DNA of 64,000 nt from an uncultured Lachnospiraceae bacterium (GTDB lineage: Bacteria; Bacillota; Clostridia; Lachnospirales; Lachnospiraceae): NCBI GenBank assembly GCA_947652735.1, contig CANTEG010000001.1, positions 1 through 64,000 on the forward strand, in the 5' to 3' direction. This document shows positions 15,878-25,287 of this stretch, one piece after another (within the stretch, counting starts at the first letter, position 1; each line of letters begins with the position of its first letter). The translations under genes and the position numbers were made by a program. Below the pieces are notes generated by a model. That model was not told where the DNA came from. It searched no databases and saw only the letters and a list, made by a program, of their open reading frames with translations.

Positions 15878-17293
15878 TTAAAATCTAAAATACAAAAATG
15901 GATTAAATGCCTCACTTGCCAAAAACGCAGTGGACAAAATAAGGATTGTCAAAATAAATATACTGCTACAAACTGTGCAAACTCCCTCTTTTTTGTTCTC
16001 CATAAACCTTCCTGCTATCTTCTTCGGCAGCGGTGTTGCAGCAATAAAAGCTATTACAAAAAACAATCCGTAAGAAATCACATAGTATATTGTAAGATTG
16101 TTGCAAAGCTTCAGTCCCGAACCTCCAAACATGTTTAACACAGCCCGCTTAAGTGCAGGGAATTTGTCATATGCAAAAATCACCCAGCCTAGATTAATAA
16201 AAAACAGGGAATATAATCTTGACAAAAACCCAGGTACCTTTTCCAGTTTGTCCAGTAAAAACAGCTTTTCCACCATTAACAGCACAAAATAATATAAGCC
16301 CCAAATAATAAAATTCCACTCTGCTCCGTGCCAAAATCCTGTCAAAAACCAAACAAGAAACAAATTGAGTATTGTCCTTGCTTTTCCTTTCCTGTTTCCG
16401 CCAAGGGGAATATAAACATAATCCTTAAACCATGTGCTTAAAGATATATGCCATCTTCTCCAAAACTCCGTGATACTCTTTGATATATACGGATAGTTAA
16501 AGTTTTCCAAAAATTCAAACCCAAGCATTTTTCCAAGACCGATTGCCATGTCGGAATACCCCGAAAAATCAAAGTATATCTGCAGTGAATACGCGATTGC
16601 ACAAATCCACGCAAGACATACCGTGTTTTCATCGGCAGAAAGCTTGGAAAGATTACTAAAAATTTCTCCGCAGCAATTTGCAATGAGAACCTTTTTACCA
16701 AGACCGACAACAAATCTGCTGACACCTCCGCCAAACTGATCCACTGTTTCTTTTCGGTTGTCAAGCTGCTCTGCAACTGTCTCATATCGCACAATCGGTC
16801 CCGCGATAAGTTGTGGAAACAACGTTATATATGCGGCAAGATTAATAATATTTTTTTGCAGCTTTGCCTTTCCCATGTAAACATCCACAGAATAAGAAAG
16901 TATCTGGAATGTATAAAATGAAATACCAAGGGGAAGTGACGGCTTTATGATATTCAAATCCAATCCAAACAGGCTGTTAATATTTTCCGTAAAAAAGCCT
17001 ATATACTTAAAATAAAATAAAATTCCAAGATTGATTACGACCGACAACACCATTGTAAGTTTCGCAATGGATAGTTTGTCCTTTTTTTTATAGTAATCCG
17101 TAAGCAGTCCCATCACATATCCGACCAAAATAGAAATAATCATAACGATAATGTACTTCGGCTCCCCCCATGCATAAAAGAGCATGGAGAAAATCATCAA
17201 TATGAAATTTCTAATTTTTCTTGGACTGATATAATATATCAATAAAACGAGCGGTAAAAATCCAAATAAAAATGTAATACTTGAAAATAGCAT
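15878..17293 (-). CDS. MBOAT-family O-acyltransferase (AlgI/DltB type)
   Basis: A 471-residue polytopic membrane protein with about ten or more hydrophobic spans. It contains the MBOAT hallmarks: FFDFSGYSDMAIG-like residues (YFDFSGYSDMAIGLG), EFWRRWHISLSTWF, YIPLGGNRKG and the catalytic-histidine segment LTGFWHGAEWNF. Proteins of this type move an acyl group, usually acetyl, from a cytoplasmic donor to the outside for transfer to a polysaccharide or teichoic acid. The next gene is a DHHW protein, the usual partner, so this is a two-component O-acylation module. Length and start (ATG at 17293, preceded by AGAGGAAAG) fit the family. It is not DltB itself as no dltA, dltC or dltD is nearby. Confidence 0.92.
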   Translation of the reverse strand: MLFSSITFLFGFLPLVLLIYYISPRKIRNFILMIFSMLFYAWGEPKYIIVMIISILVGYVMGLLTDYYKKKDKLSIAKLTMVLSVVINLGILFYFKYIGFFTENINSLFGLDLNIIKPSLPLGISFYTFQILSYSVDVYMGKAKLQKNIINLAAYITLFPQLIAGPIVRYETVAEQLDNRKETVDQFGGGVSRFVVGLGKKVLIANCCGEIFSNLSKLSADENTVCLAWICAIAYSLQIYFDFSGYSDMAIGLGKMLGFEFLENFNYPYISKSITEFWRRWHISLSTWFKDYVYIPLGGNRKGKARTILNLFLVWFLTGFWHGAEWNFIIWGLYYFVLLMVEKLFLLDKLEKVPGFLSRLYSLFFINLGWVIFAYDKFPALKRAVLNMFGGSGLKLCNNLTIYYVISYGLFFVIAFIAATPLPKKIAGRFMENKKEGVCTVCSSIFILTILILSTAFLASEAFNPFLYFRF

Positions 17294-17384
17294 GCTTGTC
17301 TTTCCTCTTTGTATAATAAACTGTCGCAGTTATAAGATATTCTAACCATAATTTACCATTGTTGCAATATCAAAGTAAATAAAA

Positions 17385-19217
17385 TTACATTTTAAATACA
17401 CCAAGCCTCTTTGCAAATCTGCTCACAGACTGCTGCTTGGAGCCTCTCATGTGGGGTACATACATATAAAGCTCATGCTTTGCCCTTGTCATTGCCACAT
17501 ACATCATACGTCTCTCCTCCTCAATCTCGGATTTGGTTTTTGATTTTTTGTATGGAATGACACCCTCAACAACATCCATAATATACACACTCTCAAATTC
17601 AAGTCCCTTGGAGCCATGCATGGTAAGCAGCCTGATGCCCTTATCTGCCTGCTTTTTATAGTGCTGCTTGTTTATCATGTCACCGTATTCCTGAATAAAC
17701 TCAAACAGCTCACCATAGCTTTCTATATCCGCTATCATGTTGGCAAACTCGTCCATGATTTCCTCAAACTCATCCTTATCAAGCTGCTTTTGCTCACTGT
17801 ACCATTTGACATAGTCATCAAAACCAACCCCCTTGCGTATAAAGTTACATGCCGCATACGGTCTCATCTTTTTTAGCAGCTTGATGTCAGCCTCCAGCTT
17901 GTCAAGCTTTTCAACTGCGTAGGGCTTACTCCTAAGCTGCCATCTGATATCGTTAAAATCAACCGTTTCCGTAGCAAGTGCCTCACGGTTTATGTATCGT
18001 CCCGGTTTATTGATTATCCTTAAAAATGTAGCCCTGCTCCTGTCTCCCATGGCAATTCTCATATAGTCCAGAATTCCTTTTGGAGCAAAATGCTCAAAAA
18101 TATTTGGCAGGCTGTCATTCATCACATACGGTATGCCCAGTCTGTTTAACTTCATGGCAAGCACTCTTGGCTGCATATTTGTCCTGTATATAACAGCCTG
18201 CTGTTCCAACGGAATTCCTGCCTTGACATGTTTATCAATGTTGTCCATAATGAGATTGTACTCGTCTTTTTCATCCTTAGTATAAATGATTTTTACAATT
18301 CCATCCTCATTTCCCGCGGATTTTAATTTCTTTGAAAATCTTTTCTGATTCTCCTGAATTACAAGAACTGATGCCTCGGTTATTTTTTGGTCACACCTGT
18401 AATTGATATTCAGCTTCACGATTTTTGTATTGGGATAATCCTTTGTAAACTGCTGCATTATTTCAGGTCTTGCACCCCGAAAGCCATAAACTGACTGGTC
18501 ATCGTCTCCCACAACAAACGCATTTTGCCGTTCTCCCACAAGCAGCCTGAATATTTCATATTGAAGTCTGTTGCTGTCCTGAAATTCATCCACCATAATA
18601 TATTTAAAAATATTCTGACAATGTGCCAGTATGTCTGCTCTAGAAGTAAGCAGTTCATAACACATAACCATCATATCATCAAAATCTATTTTTCCGTTTC
18701 GTTTTAATTCCGCATTCATCCGTCTGTATATTTCCCTGAAAATCGTTTCCGGCATATCATTGCTGTAATAGCTTTCAATATCCAGCATGTCACACTTAAC
18801 AAGGCTTATCTGCGAAATAATACTGCTCATAATGTCATCCTTATTTTCATAATTAAGGGACATCTGTTTCATAATTCCCTCAACAATATTTCTTTTTTCA
18901 CTTTCTGATATTACACTGGAATTGCTAAGATGATAGGCAGTTTTTACGATCCAGAAAAAAATAGAGTGAAATGTGCCAAACCTGACATGATATCCACTGC
19001 CCTTTGTTATACTTTTAAATCTGTTTTCCATCTCGCCTGCTGCCGCTTTTGTAAATGTTATAACCAGAATATCTGCGGGGGAAACCCCCGCAGATTCTAT
19101 AAGATACTTGATTCTTCTGGCAATTACCGTTGTTTTTCCGCTTCCCGGTCCCGCAACAACAAGCATAGGTCCGTCAACATGCATAATAGCATCTGACTGT
19201 TCCTTGCCAAATTTCAT
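17385..19217 (-). CDS. UvrD/PcrA-like superfamily 1 DNA helicase
   Basis: A 610-residue ATP-dependent 3'-5' helicase. Motifs run in order: Walker A GPGSGKTT, DILVITFTKAAAGEM (Ia), MVDEFQDSN (II), VVGDDDQSVYGFRGA (III), LNINYRCDQKI (IV), LLTMHGSKGLEFESV (V) and EEERRMMYVAMTRAK (VI). It is shorter than typical PcrA/UvrD (~720-750), lacking a long C-terminal extension. The ATG at 19217 is preferred because the alternative start 20 codons upstream would overlap the previous gene; GTGGAG lies ~11 bases before it. It begins one base after the stop of the SEC-C gene, so the two are tightly coupled. Likely role: DNA repair or replication-fork processing. Confidence 0.9.
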   Translation of the reverse strand: MKFGKEQSDAIMHVDGPMLVVAGPGSGKTTVIARRIKYLIESAGVSPADILVITFTKAAAGEMENRFKSITKGSGYHVRFGTFHSIFFWIVKTAYHLSNSSVISESEKRNIVEGIMKQMSLNYENKDDIMSSIISQISLVKCDMLDIESYYSNDMPETIFREIYRRMNAELKRNGKIDFDDMMVMCYELLTSRADILAHCQNIFKYIMVDEFQDSNRLQYEIFRLLVGERQNAFVVGDDDQSVYGFRGARPEIMQQFTKDYPNTKIVKLNINYRCDQKITEASVLVIQENQKRFSKKLKSAGNEDGIVKIIYTKDEKDEYNLIMDNIDKHVKAGIPLEQQAVIYRTNMQPRVLAMKLNRLGIPYVMNDSLPNIFEHFAPKGILDYMRIAMGDRSRATFLRIINKPGRYINREALATETVDFNDIRWQLRSKPYAVEKLDKLEADIKLLKKMRPYAACNFIRKGVGFDDYVKWYSEQKQLDKDEFEEIMDEFANMIADIESYGELFEFIQEYGDMINKQHYKKQADKGIRLLTMHGSKGLEFESVYIMDVVEGVIPYKKSKTKSEIEEERRMMYVAMTRAKHELYMYVPHMRGSKQQSVSRFAKRLGVFKM

Positions 19218-19218
19218 A

Positions 19219-19722
19219 TTAATTTGCTCCACAACATTTCTTGTACTTCTTGCCACTTCCGCAAGGACACGGATCATTACGTCCTACCTTTGGCGGTTTA
19301 ATCACTGTCTTTGATGTTTTTTCTATCTTATAAAGCTCTTTTCTCCTCTCCTCAGTGAGAATCTTATCCCACTGCGGCAAGGTATACAGCCACTCTGCAT
19401 TGCAGCCAACCATATTCATGTAAAGCTTTTCCACATCATATGCTAAGGAAACCTCCGTATCCTCCTCAATGTCATCCACATTGTTCGGTGTGATAAGGCT
19501 GTCCTCGATACCGTCCAAAAATCCTACCATATACTCAAGTGATAAATGAAATAACTCAGCAAGTTCCTTTACGGTTCCCTTATATACACTCTTCGGATCA
19601 TCAAGTATTTTTTCGTAAACTGTTTTTTCATGTTGAAAGTAATCAACCCAAAAATCTTTTCCCTCAGGTGTTCTGTCATCCAGACCATATGCATGGTCAC
19701 GCCAATCCTTTAATAAACTCAT
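19219..19722 (-). CDS. SEC-C zinc-motif protein
   Basis: A 167-residue soluble protein ending with a SEC-C motif, [18 protein letters not shown], the zinc-binding tail also found on SecA and on many unrelated proteins. The preceding ~140 residues are helical and acidic ([23 protein letters not shown]) with no recognised catalytic motif. The ATG at 19722 has TAGGAGA upstream; a longer in-frame start at 19761 lacks a site. It is immediately upstream of, and translationally coupled to, the UvrD-like helicase gene, which suggests the two are made together, though no functional link can be read from sequence. Proteins of this layout are common in Lachnospiraceae. Confidence 0.75.
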   Translation of the reverse strand: MSLLKDWRDHAYGLDDRTPEGKDFWVDYFQHEKTVYEKILDDPKSVYKGTVKELAELFHLSLEYMVGFLDGIEDSLITPNNVDDIEEDTEVSLAYDVEKLYMNMVGCNAEWLYTLPQWDKILTEERRKELYKIEKTSKTVIKPPKVGRNDPCPCGSGKKYKKCCGAN

Positions 19723-19807
19723 TTTTAAATCTCCTATCAATTCATCGTGGGTATTCACCAAAACACTCTGTAAAGTATATCAGAACATATGATGTTTTTC
19801 AATCATT

Positions 19808-20161
19808 TTATTTTGAATAAAACACTTTTCCAACCCACAGGAAAACATACATCAGCAGAGGCACAATGATGCACATAAACAGACAGCCCGAAAAATACTT
19901 ACTTCCGGTAACTCCTGTGATAAAGGTTGCAACTACTAAAACCCCTATAATCACAAGCGAGACCCATGCAATTATCCTTGCAAACTTCTTTTTTGACAAC
20001 ATGGAAAGGTACTCCTTACGTCCCTGTCCCTCGTCTGTTTCACTGGTTATCTCATTTTCCATATCCTGTTTTTTTTCATCTATTGCATCTTGTGTCATAT
20101 CACATTCCTCACAGCCCTGCATCATTTTTGTGGTTGTCCCCGGCTTATACTTCATTCCCAC
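19808..20161 (-). CDS. Two-helix membrane protein of unknown function
   Basis: A 117-residue protein with a hydrophilic, acidic N-terminal half containing a CEEC pair (GCEECDMTQ) and a C-terminal half of two membrane helices (about residues 61-83 and 91-112). The start is GTG at 20161 or ATG at 20155; neither has a strong ribosome binding site, and translation may be coupled to the upstream ABC permease, whose stop is two bases before the GTG. It is therefore the last gene of the MacB-type exporter operon. I do not recognise the family. An accessory or assembly role for the exporter is a guess from position only. Confidence 0.6.
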   Translation of the reverse strand: MGMKYKPGTTTKMMQGCEECDMTQDAIDEKKQDMENEITSETDEGQGRKEYLSMLSKKKFARIIAWVSLVIIGVLVVATFITGVTGSKYFSGCLFMCIIVPLLMYVFLWVGKVFYSK

Positions 20162-20163
20162 TT

Positions 20164-21432
20164 TTACTCATATCTCAGCGCGTCAATCGGGTTAAGATTT
20201 GCTGCCTTGACGGATGGTATCAGACCAAACACAACACCGATTACCATAGAAAATGCAACTGATATAACAATCGCCGCACCACTGATTGCAACCGGTACCT
20301 CTGCAATGCCCGATATCAGATAGGCAAGTCCGATTCCTACACCTACACCGATTAATCCACCTAAGCTTGTAAGCACCGCTGCCTCGGTCAGGAATTGGGC
20401 AAGAATAACATTTCTTCTTGCACCAAGTGCTTTCTTCAGTCCAATCTCTCTCGTTCGCTCTGTTACAGATACAAGCATAATGTTCATTACACCAATACCA
20501 CCTACGAGAAGCGATATACTTGCAATCCAAATAAGCTGCTGGCTGGTTGATGCACTAATATCCTGAAGTGCCTTAGCTTTCTCAAGCAAATCCTCACTCT
20601 TGTATGTGTAGTTTGACTGCTCCTGTCCCTCAGGAACGGTTATATAGCCATTTAATATATCCGCTGTCTTCTTTCCTGCCTGTGTCATAGCCTCTGTATT
20701 AGACGCTTTTACCACAACATTAAACGGCTCATCAAAGGAATACAGCATAGGCCATACATTTTCAGGAACAAAAATCTTTCCCGCAGATTCATTTCCATAA
20801 TACGTATACCAGTCCTCCAGGGTATCCACCTTTGGCAAAGAGTTGTTTGACAACTCAACAATACCTACAACAACATAGGCATCGCCCTTTAATTCCATGG
20901 TCTGACCGATAGGGTATTCACCACTGAACAAACTGTCACATGCTTTTTGATCCAAAATAATTTCCTTTTTAAACTTTTCCTTATCAGACTTAACAAAAAA
21001 TCTTCCCTTATTCAGCCTATATCCCATCAGGGAAAGGTAATTGTCATCAACACCTAAGACACTGGCACCTTCTAAGCTCGCACTCTTATAATTGATACCC
21101 TCATACATGATACCGCTTCTGTAAGCAGCGACATCACTTACTTCATCAATTTGAAGTATTTCATCCTTAATAGCGTCATCAACAATCGGCACTCCCTCAG
21201 GGGTTGAGGAATCACCCGAATAGTAATTCCACTCACTCTGATAAAGCTCAACCTTTACAACATTGTCTCCCGAACCGACCAGATTGTCCTTAATCTGTTC
21301 ACTCGTACCCTTTATAGTTGAAACGATTGCAATAATTGCGGCAATTCCTATGATAATACCCAGCATCGTGAGAAAGGAACGCATTTTATGAGCCCATATA
21401 CCCTGAAAAGATAATCTTATATTTTCTAACAT
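20164..21432 (-). CDS. MacB-type ABC transporter permease
   Basis: 422 residues in the MacB/FtsX layout: an N-terminal helix (IWAHKMRSFLTMLGIIIGIAAIIAIVS), a ~240-residue extracellular periplasmic-core-like domain, then three C-terminal membrane helices. The LVGGIGVMNIMLVSVTERTREIGLKKALGA segment (LVGGIG...ERTREIGLRKA type) is diagnostic of MacB/LolC-like permeases that work by mechanotransmission rather than carrying substrate through the membrane. The gene lies directly after the second adaptor gene (14-base gap with GGAGGAGA) and belongs to the four-gene exporter with two adaptors and one ATPase. Substrate is unknown; peptides or lipoproteins are usual for the class. Confidence 0.92.
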   Translation of the reverse strand: MLENIRLSFQGIWAHKMRSFLTMLGIIIGIAAIIAIVSTIKGTSEQIKDNLVGSGDNVVKVELYQSEWNYYSGDSSTPEGVPIVDDAIKDEILQIDEVSDVAAYRSGIMYEGINYKSASLEGASVLGVDDNYLSLMGYRLNKGRFFVKSDKEKFKKEIILDQKACDSLFSGEYPIGQTMELKGDAYVVVGIVELSNNSLPKVDTLEDWYTYYGNESAGKIFVPENVWPMLYSFDEPFNVVVKASNTEAMTQAGKKTADILNGYITVPEGQEQSNYTYKSEDLLEKAKALQDISASTSQQLIWIASISLLVGGIGVMNIMLVSVTERTREIGLKKALGARRNVILAQFLTEAAVLTSLGGLIGVGVGIGLAYLISGIAEVPVAISGAAIVISVAFSMVIGVVFGLIPSVKAANLNPIDALRYE

Positions 21433-21446
21433 GACTCTCCTCCTTC

Positions 21447-22967
21447 CTAATACATATCATATCTGGATTTCTCAACTGTTCTTGTTCCTTCCACGGCATT
21501 GGTCAGATATGGGAAGGCAAGCTTGTCATCCATGGTAACACCGCCCTTTATTTCAATCTGACTTCCCCACATGATTTTACCTGTTTTTACATAACATTTT
21601 TCAAGCTTTCCGTCCACGTCTTTCATCACATAATAGTTGCCATTCTCACTCATAACAAACGGCATCTCAATGTATAAAGAATCAGACGAGTTACTTTTGT
21701 TTGCATTCATGGATACCTCAAGCCATGAGTTTTGCGAAAGCCCCTCTGTGTTATCCACGGAAATTGTAATCGGATAATATGTCTGTGGCGGATAGCCGTA
21801 GCTCCTGTAATCCTCCGCTGGCATATCGGATATCTCAGTTATTTTTCCCGTATATTCCATACCATTTTCATAATTCATCATCGTAACTGAATCACCAATG
21901 CTGAAATCCTGTAATTTAAGCTCAGAAATATATGATCTTACCGTGTACCCGCCGTCACCGCCGATAACTATATAAGGCTCATTGTTTACAATACACTCGT
22001 CAGGGTCTCCAACCGATTTTACTACACCGTCAAAATTAGAAAGAACCTCTCCATTTTCCGTCCGGAATTTGGCAATCTCATACTCTACCTCCTGAAGCTG
22101 ATAATCAATCTGAAGACTTTTTATTTCTGCTTCCTTCTCAGCAATCGCCTTAGCGAGTTCTTCCTTTGTATATGTCGGCTGTAAAAAATCATCACCAGAA
22201 CCGTCATCAATGTCATCCGGTTCTTCCGTTGTCGCCTCTTCCGTGGCAGGCTTTTCCGTTGTTGGTGCCTCAGTGGTCGGCTTTTTCTTGTCTGGTTTAT
22301 CTTTTTTATCCGTTTTATCCTTCTTATCTGAGGTCTCCGTACTATCCCCTGAATCTTCCGTTGTTGGCTCATCCTCTGTAGTCGGTTTTTCCGTTGCAGT
22401 ATCCTCTGTGGTCGGCTTCTCAGTTGTCGGCTTCTCGGTTGTCGGCTTCTCAGTTGTCGGTTCCTCAGTGGTTGGTTTTTCCGTCGTCGGTTTTTCCGTA
22501 GTTGGCTTCTCGGTTGTCGGCTCCTCTGTGGTCGGACTTTGTGTTGTCGGTTCAACAGGCGTTGTTGCCTTTAGCTTTGCTAACTCATTTTGTGCAGCAA
22601 TAACTGCAACTCTTGCAAGTTCCACCTCAGATGCCATAATATCAAGCTGTATTTTCTGGGATGTCATGTCGTACCGAAGCAAAACATCTCCTGCCTTAAC
22701 CGTATCCCCTTCCTTAACTAAAACCTCGTCAACTTTCTGTTCCGGATACAAATATACCTTCTGTTCCTTATCAATCATTACATTGCCGCTTACCGTCGAA
22801 CTATCATAAAAATAATCACCGCTGTTTCCTATCTCTGAAACAGGATAGACATCAACCGTTTTTTTGCTTCTATTTTTTTTCTTTAACCCAATCAAAAGTC
22901 CCGTAATCAATCCAATAACCACAACTGTAACTACAAGTGATATCATGATTTTTTTCTTCGTACTCAT
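21447..22967 (-). CDS. Membrane-fusion-type adaptor with a Thr-Thr-Glu-Pro repeat insert
   Basis: 506 residues of the HlyD/MacA-like (efflux adaptor) family. There is one N-terminal membrane helix (8-27), a lipoyl-type half (KVDEVLVKEGDTVKAGDVLLRYD), one coiled-coil helix (~102-135), a repeat insert (~134-250), the return helix (~267-302), then the other lipoyl half (SNFDGVVKSVG) and beta-barrel domains. The insert is built from units of the type TTEKP or TTEEP, plus a Lys/Asp-rich block, placed exactly at the tip of the helical hairpin. In a Gram-positive the tip would project into the cell wall. The ATG overlaps the stop of the ATPase gene by four bases. Confidence 0.88.
   Translation of the reverse strand: MSTKKKIMISLVVTVVVIGLITGLLIGLKKKNRSKKTVDVYPVSEIGNSGDYFYDSSTVSGNVMIDKEQKVYLYPEQKVDEVLVKEGDTVKAGDVLLRYDMTSQKIQLDIMASEVELARVAVIAAQNELAKLKATTPVEPTTQSPTTEEPTTEKPTTEKPTTEKPTTEEPTTEKPTTEKPTTEKPTTEDTATEKPTTEDEPTTEDSGDSTETSDKKDKTDKKDKPDKKKPTTEAPTTEKPATEEATTEEPDDIDDGSGDDFLQPTYTKEELAKAIAEKEAEIKSLQIDYQLQEVEYEIAKFRTENGEVLSNFDGVVKSVGDPDECIVNNEPYIVIGGDGGYTVRSYISELKLQDFSIGDSVTMMNYENGMEYTGKITEISDMPAEDYRSYGYPPQTYYPITISVDNTEGLSQNSWLEVSMNANKSNSSDSLYIEMPFVMSENGNYYVMKDVDGKLEKCYVKTGKIMWGSQIEIKGGVTMDDKLAFPYLTNAVEGTRTVEKSRYDMY
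22217..22565 (-). repeat. In-gene tandem repeat coding Thr-Thr-Glu-Pro units
   Basis: About 116 codons within the adaptor gene, most of them five-residue units of TTE(K/E)P. The underlying 15-base units vary at third positions, so the array is not a recent exact expansion. A Lys/Asp-rich block interrupts it near the middle. Confidence 0.9.
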
Positions 22968-23701
22968 TCTACCACCTCCCTGTCTTGGGCATATTCCATT
23001 CCGTCATCCTCATGGGAAGCTTCTTTTCTTGGTGAACCGTCAAGAAGCTCTCCATCTATAATTCTTATCACTCTGTCTGCATAACCTGCAATTTCATCTG
23101 AGTGCGTAATCATAATAATAGTAGCACCATCCTTATGAAGCTGATCAAACAGCTCCATAACCTGTTCGCCTGACTTTGAGTCAAGTGCTCCCGTAGGCTC
23201 ATCCGCAAGCAAAATCATAGGCTCGTTCACAAGGGCTCTTGCAATTGCCACTCTCTGCTTCTGTCCTCCTGAAAGCTGTGTCGGCTTGAAGTTTACTCTG
23301 TCTGCAAGTCCAACCTTCTCCAGTGCGTCCACACAAAGCTGTCTTCTCTGCCTCTTTGGAACCTTTGCATACTGGAGTGGAAGTCCTACATTATCAAGGG
23401 CAGACTGTCTTGGTAAAAGATTGAAAGTCTGAAATACAAACCCTATACTTTTATTTCTGACATAGGAAAGCTCCTTATCCTTATAATCACCGATATCCTC
23501 ACCTGCAAGAAGATAGGTTCCTGATGTTGGCTTATCCAAACAACCGATGATATTCATTAAAGTTGTTTTACCCGAACCTGATGGTCCCATAATGGCAACA
23601 TACTCACCTTCCTCCACAGACAAATTGATATCCTTGAGAACAGGAACTTCCATACTGCCTTGAATATACGTTTTATATATATTCTTAAGCTCTAGTATCA
23701 T
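22964..23701 (-). CDS. MacB/LolD-type ABC transporter ATPase
   Basis: 245 residues with the complete ATPase motif set: Walker A GPSGSGKTT, Q-loop in FVFQTFNLLPRQSA, signature LSGGQKQRVAIARAL, Walker B ILLADEPTGALD and the H-loop IIMITHSDEIA. The FQ.FNLLP and EPTGALDS wording is typical of the LolD/MacB group. A short acidic tail (~20 residues, ending DREVVE) extends beyond the usual end. It overlaps the upstream adaptor gene by one base (TAATG) and the downstream adaptor gene by four, so the operon is translationally coupled. It powers the adjacent MacB-type permease. Confidence 0.95.
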   Translation of the reverse strand: MILELKNIYKTYIQGSMEVPVLKDINLSVEEGEYVAIMGPSGSGKTTLMNIIGCLDKPTSGTYLLAGEDIGDYKDKELSYVRNKSIGFVFQTFNLLPRQSALDNVGLPLQYAKVPKRQRRQLCVDALEKVGLADRVNFKPTQLSGGQKQRVAIARALVNEPMILLADEPTGALDSKSGEQVMELFDQLHKDGATIIMITHSDEIAGYADRVIRIIDGELLDGSPRKEASHEDDGMEYAQDREVVE

Positions 23702-25185
23702 TATTCTTCCCCCTCATTTGGCTCTTGCTCAACATCTTCCGATTCTCCTTCAAAATCATCCGGGTCAATTTCATTTCCGTCAGGTATAATCTCCATCATG
23801 TTGCCGTTCATTCCACTACCATCACCACCCGAACCGTCAAGGTCAATATCACCGCTGCCATCATAATCTATCTCGTTATTGTCACCACCAAAATTCACAT
23901 CACCGTCATAGTCCATGTCACCGTCAAAATCCATGTCACCGTCATAGTCTGTATCGCCATCAAAGTCTACGTCGCCACCCTGCTGTTGATCCATTACCTC
24001 TTCATAATTTTCCGTTACAGCCATGCCTTCTTTTATATAATCAGCAGGGAATGCAATTCTGTCATCCGTAGTAATTCCTGATAATATCTCATACTGCATG
24101 GTCGATTCATCATACTCACCAAGCGTAACCTTACGCTTTTCTATTTTATTGTCACTGTCTGCTGCCCACACGTATGGGTCACCATCATTTAAGATAAGAT
24201 AAAATTCATCCAGCCAGAGTCCTTCCTTTACCTCGCCCTGTCCGTAATCCATTTCCACATAAACGTGCTGTCCCAGCATAAGACCATCTACAGTCTCAAG
24301 AGCTATATAAAACGGATATTTGGTTGCCTGTGTTCCGCTGTCTCCATAATAATAATTGTCATTGTTGCTTTCAGGATGTTCCAAATCAATACTCGAAATC
24401 GTACCATTCCATACCGTATCGTCAATTCTTGAACGCACGATAACATTGTCACCCTCACTGAAGCTTCTTATATTTAACTCACTTCCCGTTGCCTTAATCC
24501 GATAGTCGCCCTTTGCCATAATGGAAATAAAGCCCTTTTCCTGTGAACTGTTGCTTCCTCCATAATAATCTTCCTCATCACCGTTTCCGCCCTGTGAATC
24601 GTTGTCAATTGATTTGATAACTCCGTCCATAGGGGAATACACAATTGAATTTTGCATAGATGCCTTTTGTCTGTCAATTTCAAGCTGCTTTGAGCTGGCA
24701 TCATAATTATACTGGTTAATCTGAGCCTGAAGATTTTGGATTTGGCTTGTATACTGAATCCGCTCCTCAGGAGGAACCTGTTCCTTTTCCTGATTTAACG
24801 TAGCTATCTGTTGATTTGCAGTGGAAATGCTGTTGTTTATACTGGTAAGCTCAAGTTCAAGCTGCTTCAGTTTAAGCTCCATCTCATCGGTATCATACTC
24901 AAAAAGCTTATCTCCCTCTTTTACAGTATCCTCTACCTCAACAAATATAGTTTTTACAGTTTTATCTGAATCCTTTTGGACCGCCTTGGTCTCCTGTGAT
25001 TCCACAACACCCATGTAGCGGTTTTCACCAAAATACCCTGTCTGGGTAATCTGTGCAACCGACTCAACATATACCTTTGTGTCATCAGAATCCGCCTTTT
25101 TCCTTACATTAATAACAACTGCAACAATTGCTGCCGCAATGATAAGTACAATGATTATTGGTATAACAACCTTTCTTTTTTTCAC
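23701..25185 (-). CDS. First efflux adaptor with acidic Asp-Gly repeat tail
   Basis: 494 residues of the HlyD/MacA-like family, first gene of the exporter operon. There is a membrane helix at 6-25 (VIPIIIVLIIAAAIVAVVIN), a lipoyl half (VEVEDTVKEGDKLFEYD), a Gln/Glu-rich coiled coil (~110-190), the second lipoyl half (SPMDGVIKSI), then barrel domains. The last ~95 residues are almost entirely Asp, Gly, Phe/Tyr and Met in units of the form D(M/Y)DFDGD, followed by an Asn/Glu tail. The tail is strongly acidic and may bind divalent cations or repel wall polymers. Only one permease-ATPase pair is present, so the two adaptors must share it or form a mixed ring. AGGGAAAACGTG precedes the start. Confidence 0.85.
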   Translation of the reverse strand: MKKRKVVIPIIIVLIIAAAIVAVVINVRKKADSDDTKVYVESVAQITQTGYFGENRYMGVVESQETKAVQKDSDKTVKTIFVEVEDTVKEGDKLFEYDTDEMELKLKQLELELTSINNSISTANQQIATLNQEKEQVPPEERIQYTSQIQNLQAQINQYNYDASSKQLEIDRQKASMQNSIVYSPMDGVIKSIDNDSQGGNGDEEDYYGGSNSSQEKGFISIMAKGDYRIKATGSELNIRSFSEGDNVIVRSRIDDTVWNGTISSIDLEHPESNNDNYYYGDSGTQATKYPFYIALETVDGLMLGQHVYVEMDYGQGEVKEGLWLDEFYLILNDGDPYVWAADSDNKIEKRKVTLGEYDESTMQYEILSGITTDDRIAFPADYIKEGMAVTENYEEVMDQQQGGDVDFDGDTDYDGDMDFDGDMDYDGDVNFGGDNNEIDYDGSGDIDLDGSGGDGSGMNGNMMEIIPDGNEIDPDDFEGESEDVEQEPNEGEE

Positions 25186-25287
25186 GTTTTCCCTCCGTTT
25201 CCCGCTTTTATAAGCGACCTATATACACATCCCCACAATTTTATAATATAAATGTGTACATTTTGTATCTAAATTTTTAAGAACTCC

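Noticed and set aside
22217-22565. Direct repeats that at first glance look like a CRISPR or VNTR array.
   Set aside because: Units are 15-base codon repeats in frame inside a gene, with no unique spacers.
22210-22809. Long plus-strand open frame made of Val/Gly/Ser/Phe repeats.
   Set aside because: It is the antisense of the Thr-Thr-Glu-Pro repeat in the adaptor gene; it has no ribosome binding site and a composition unlike any protein here.
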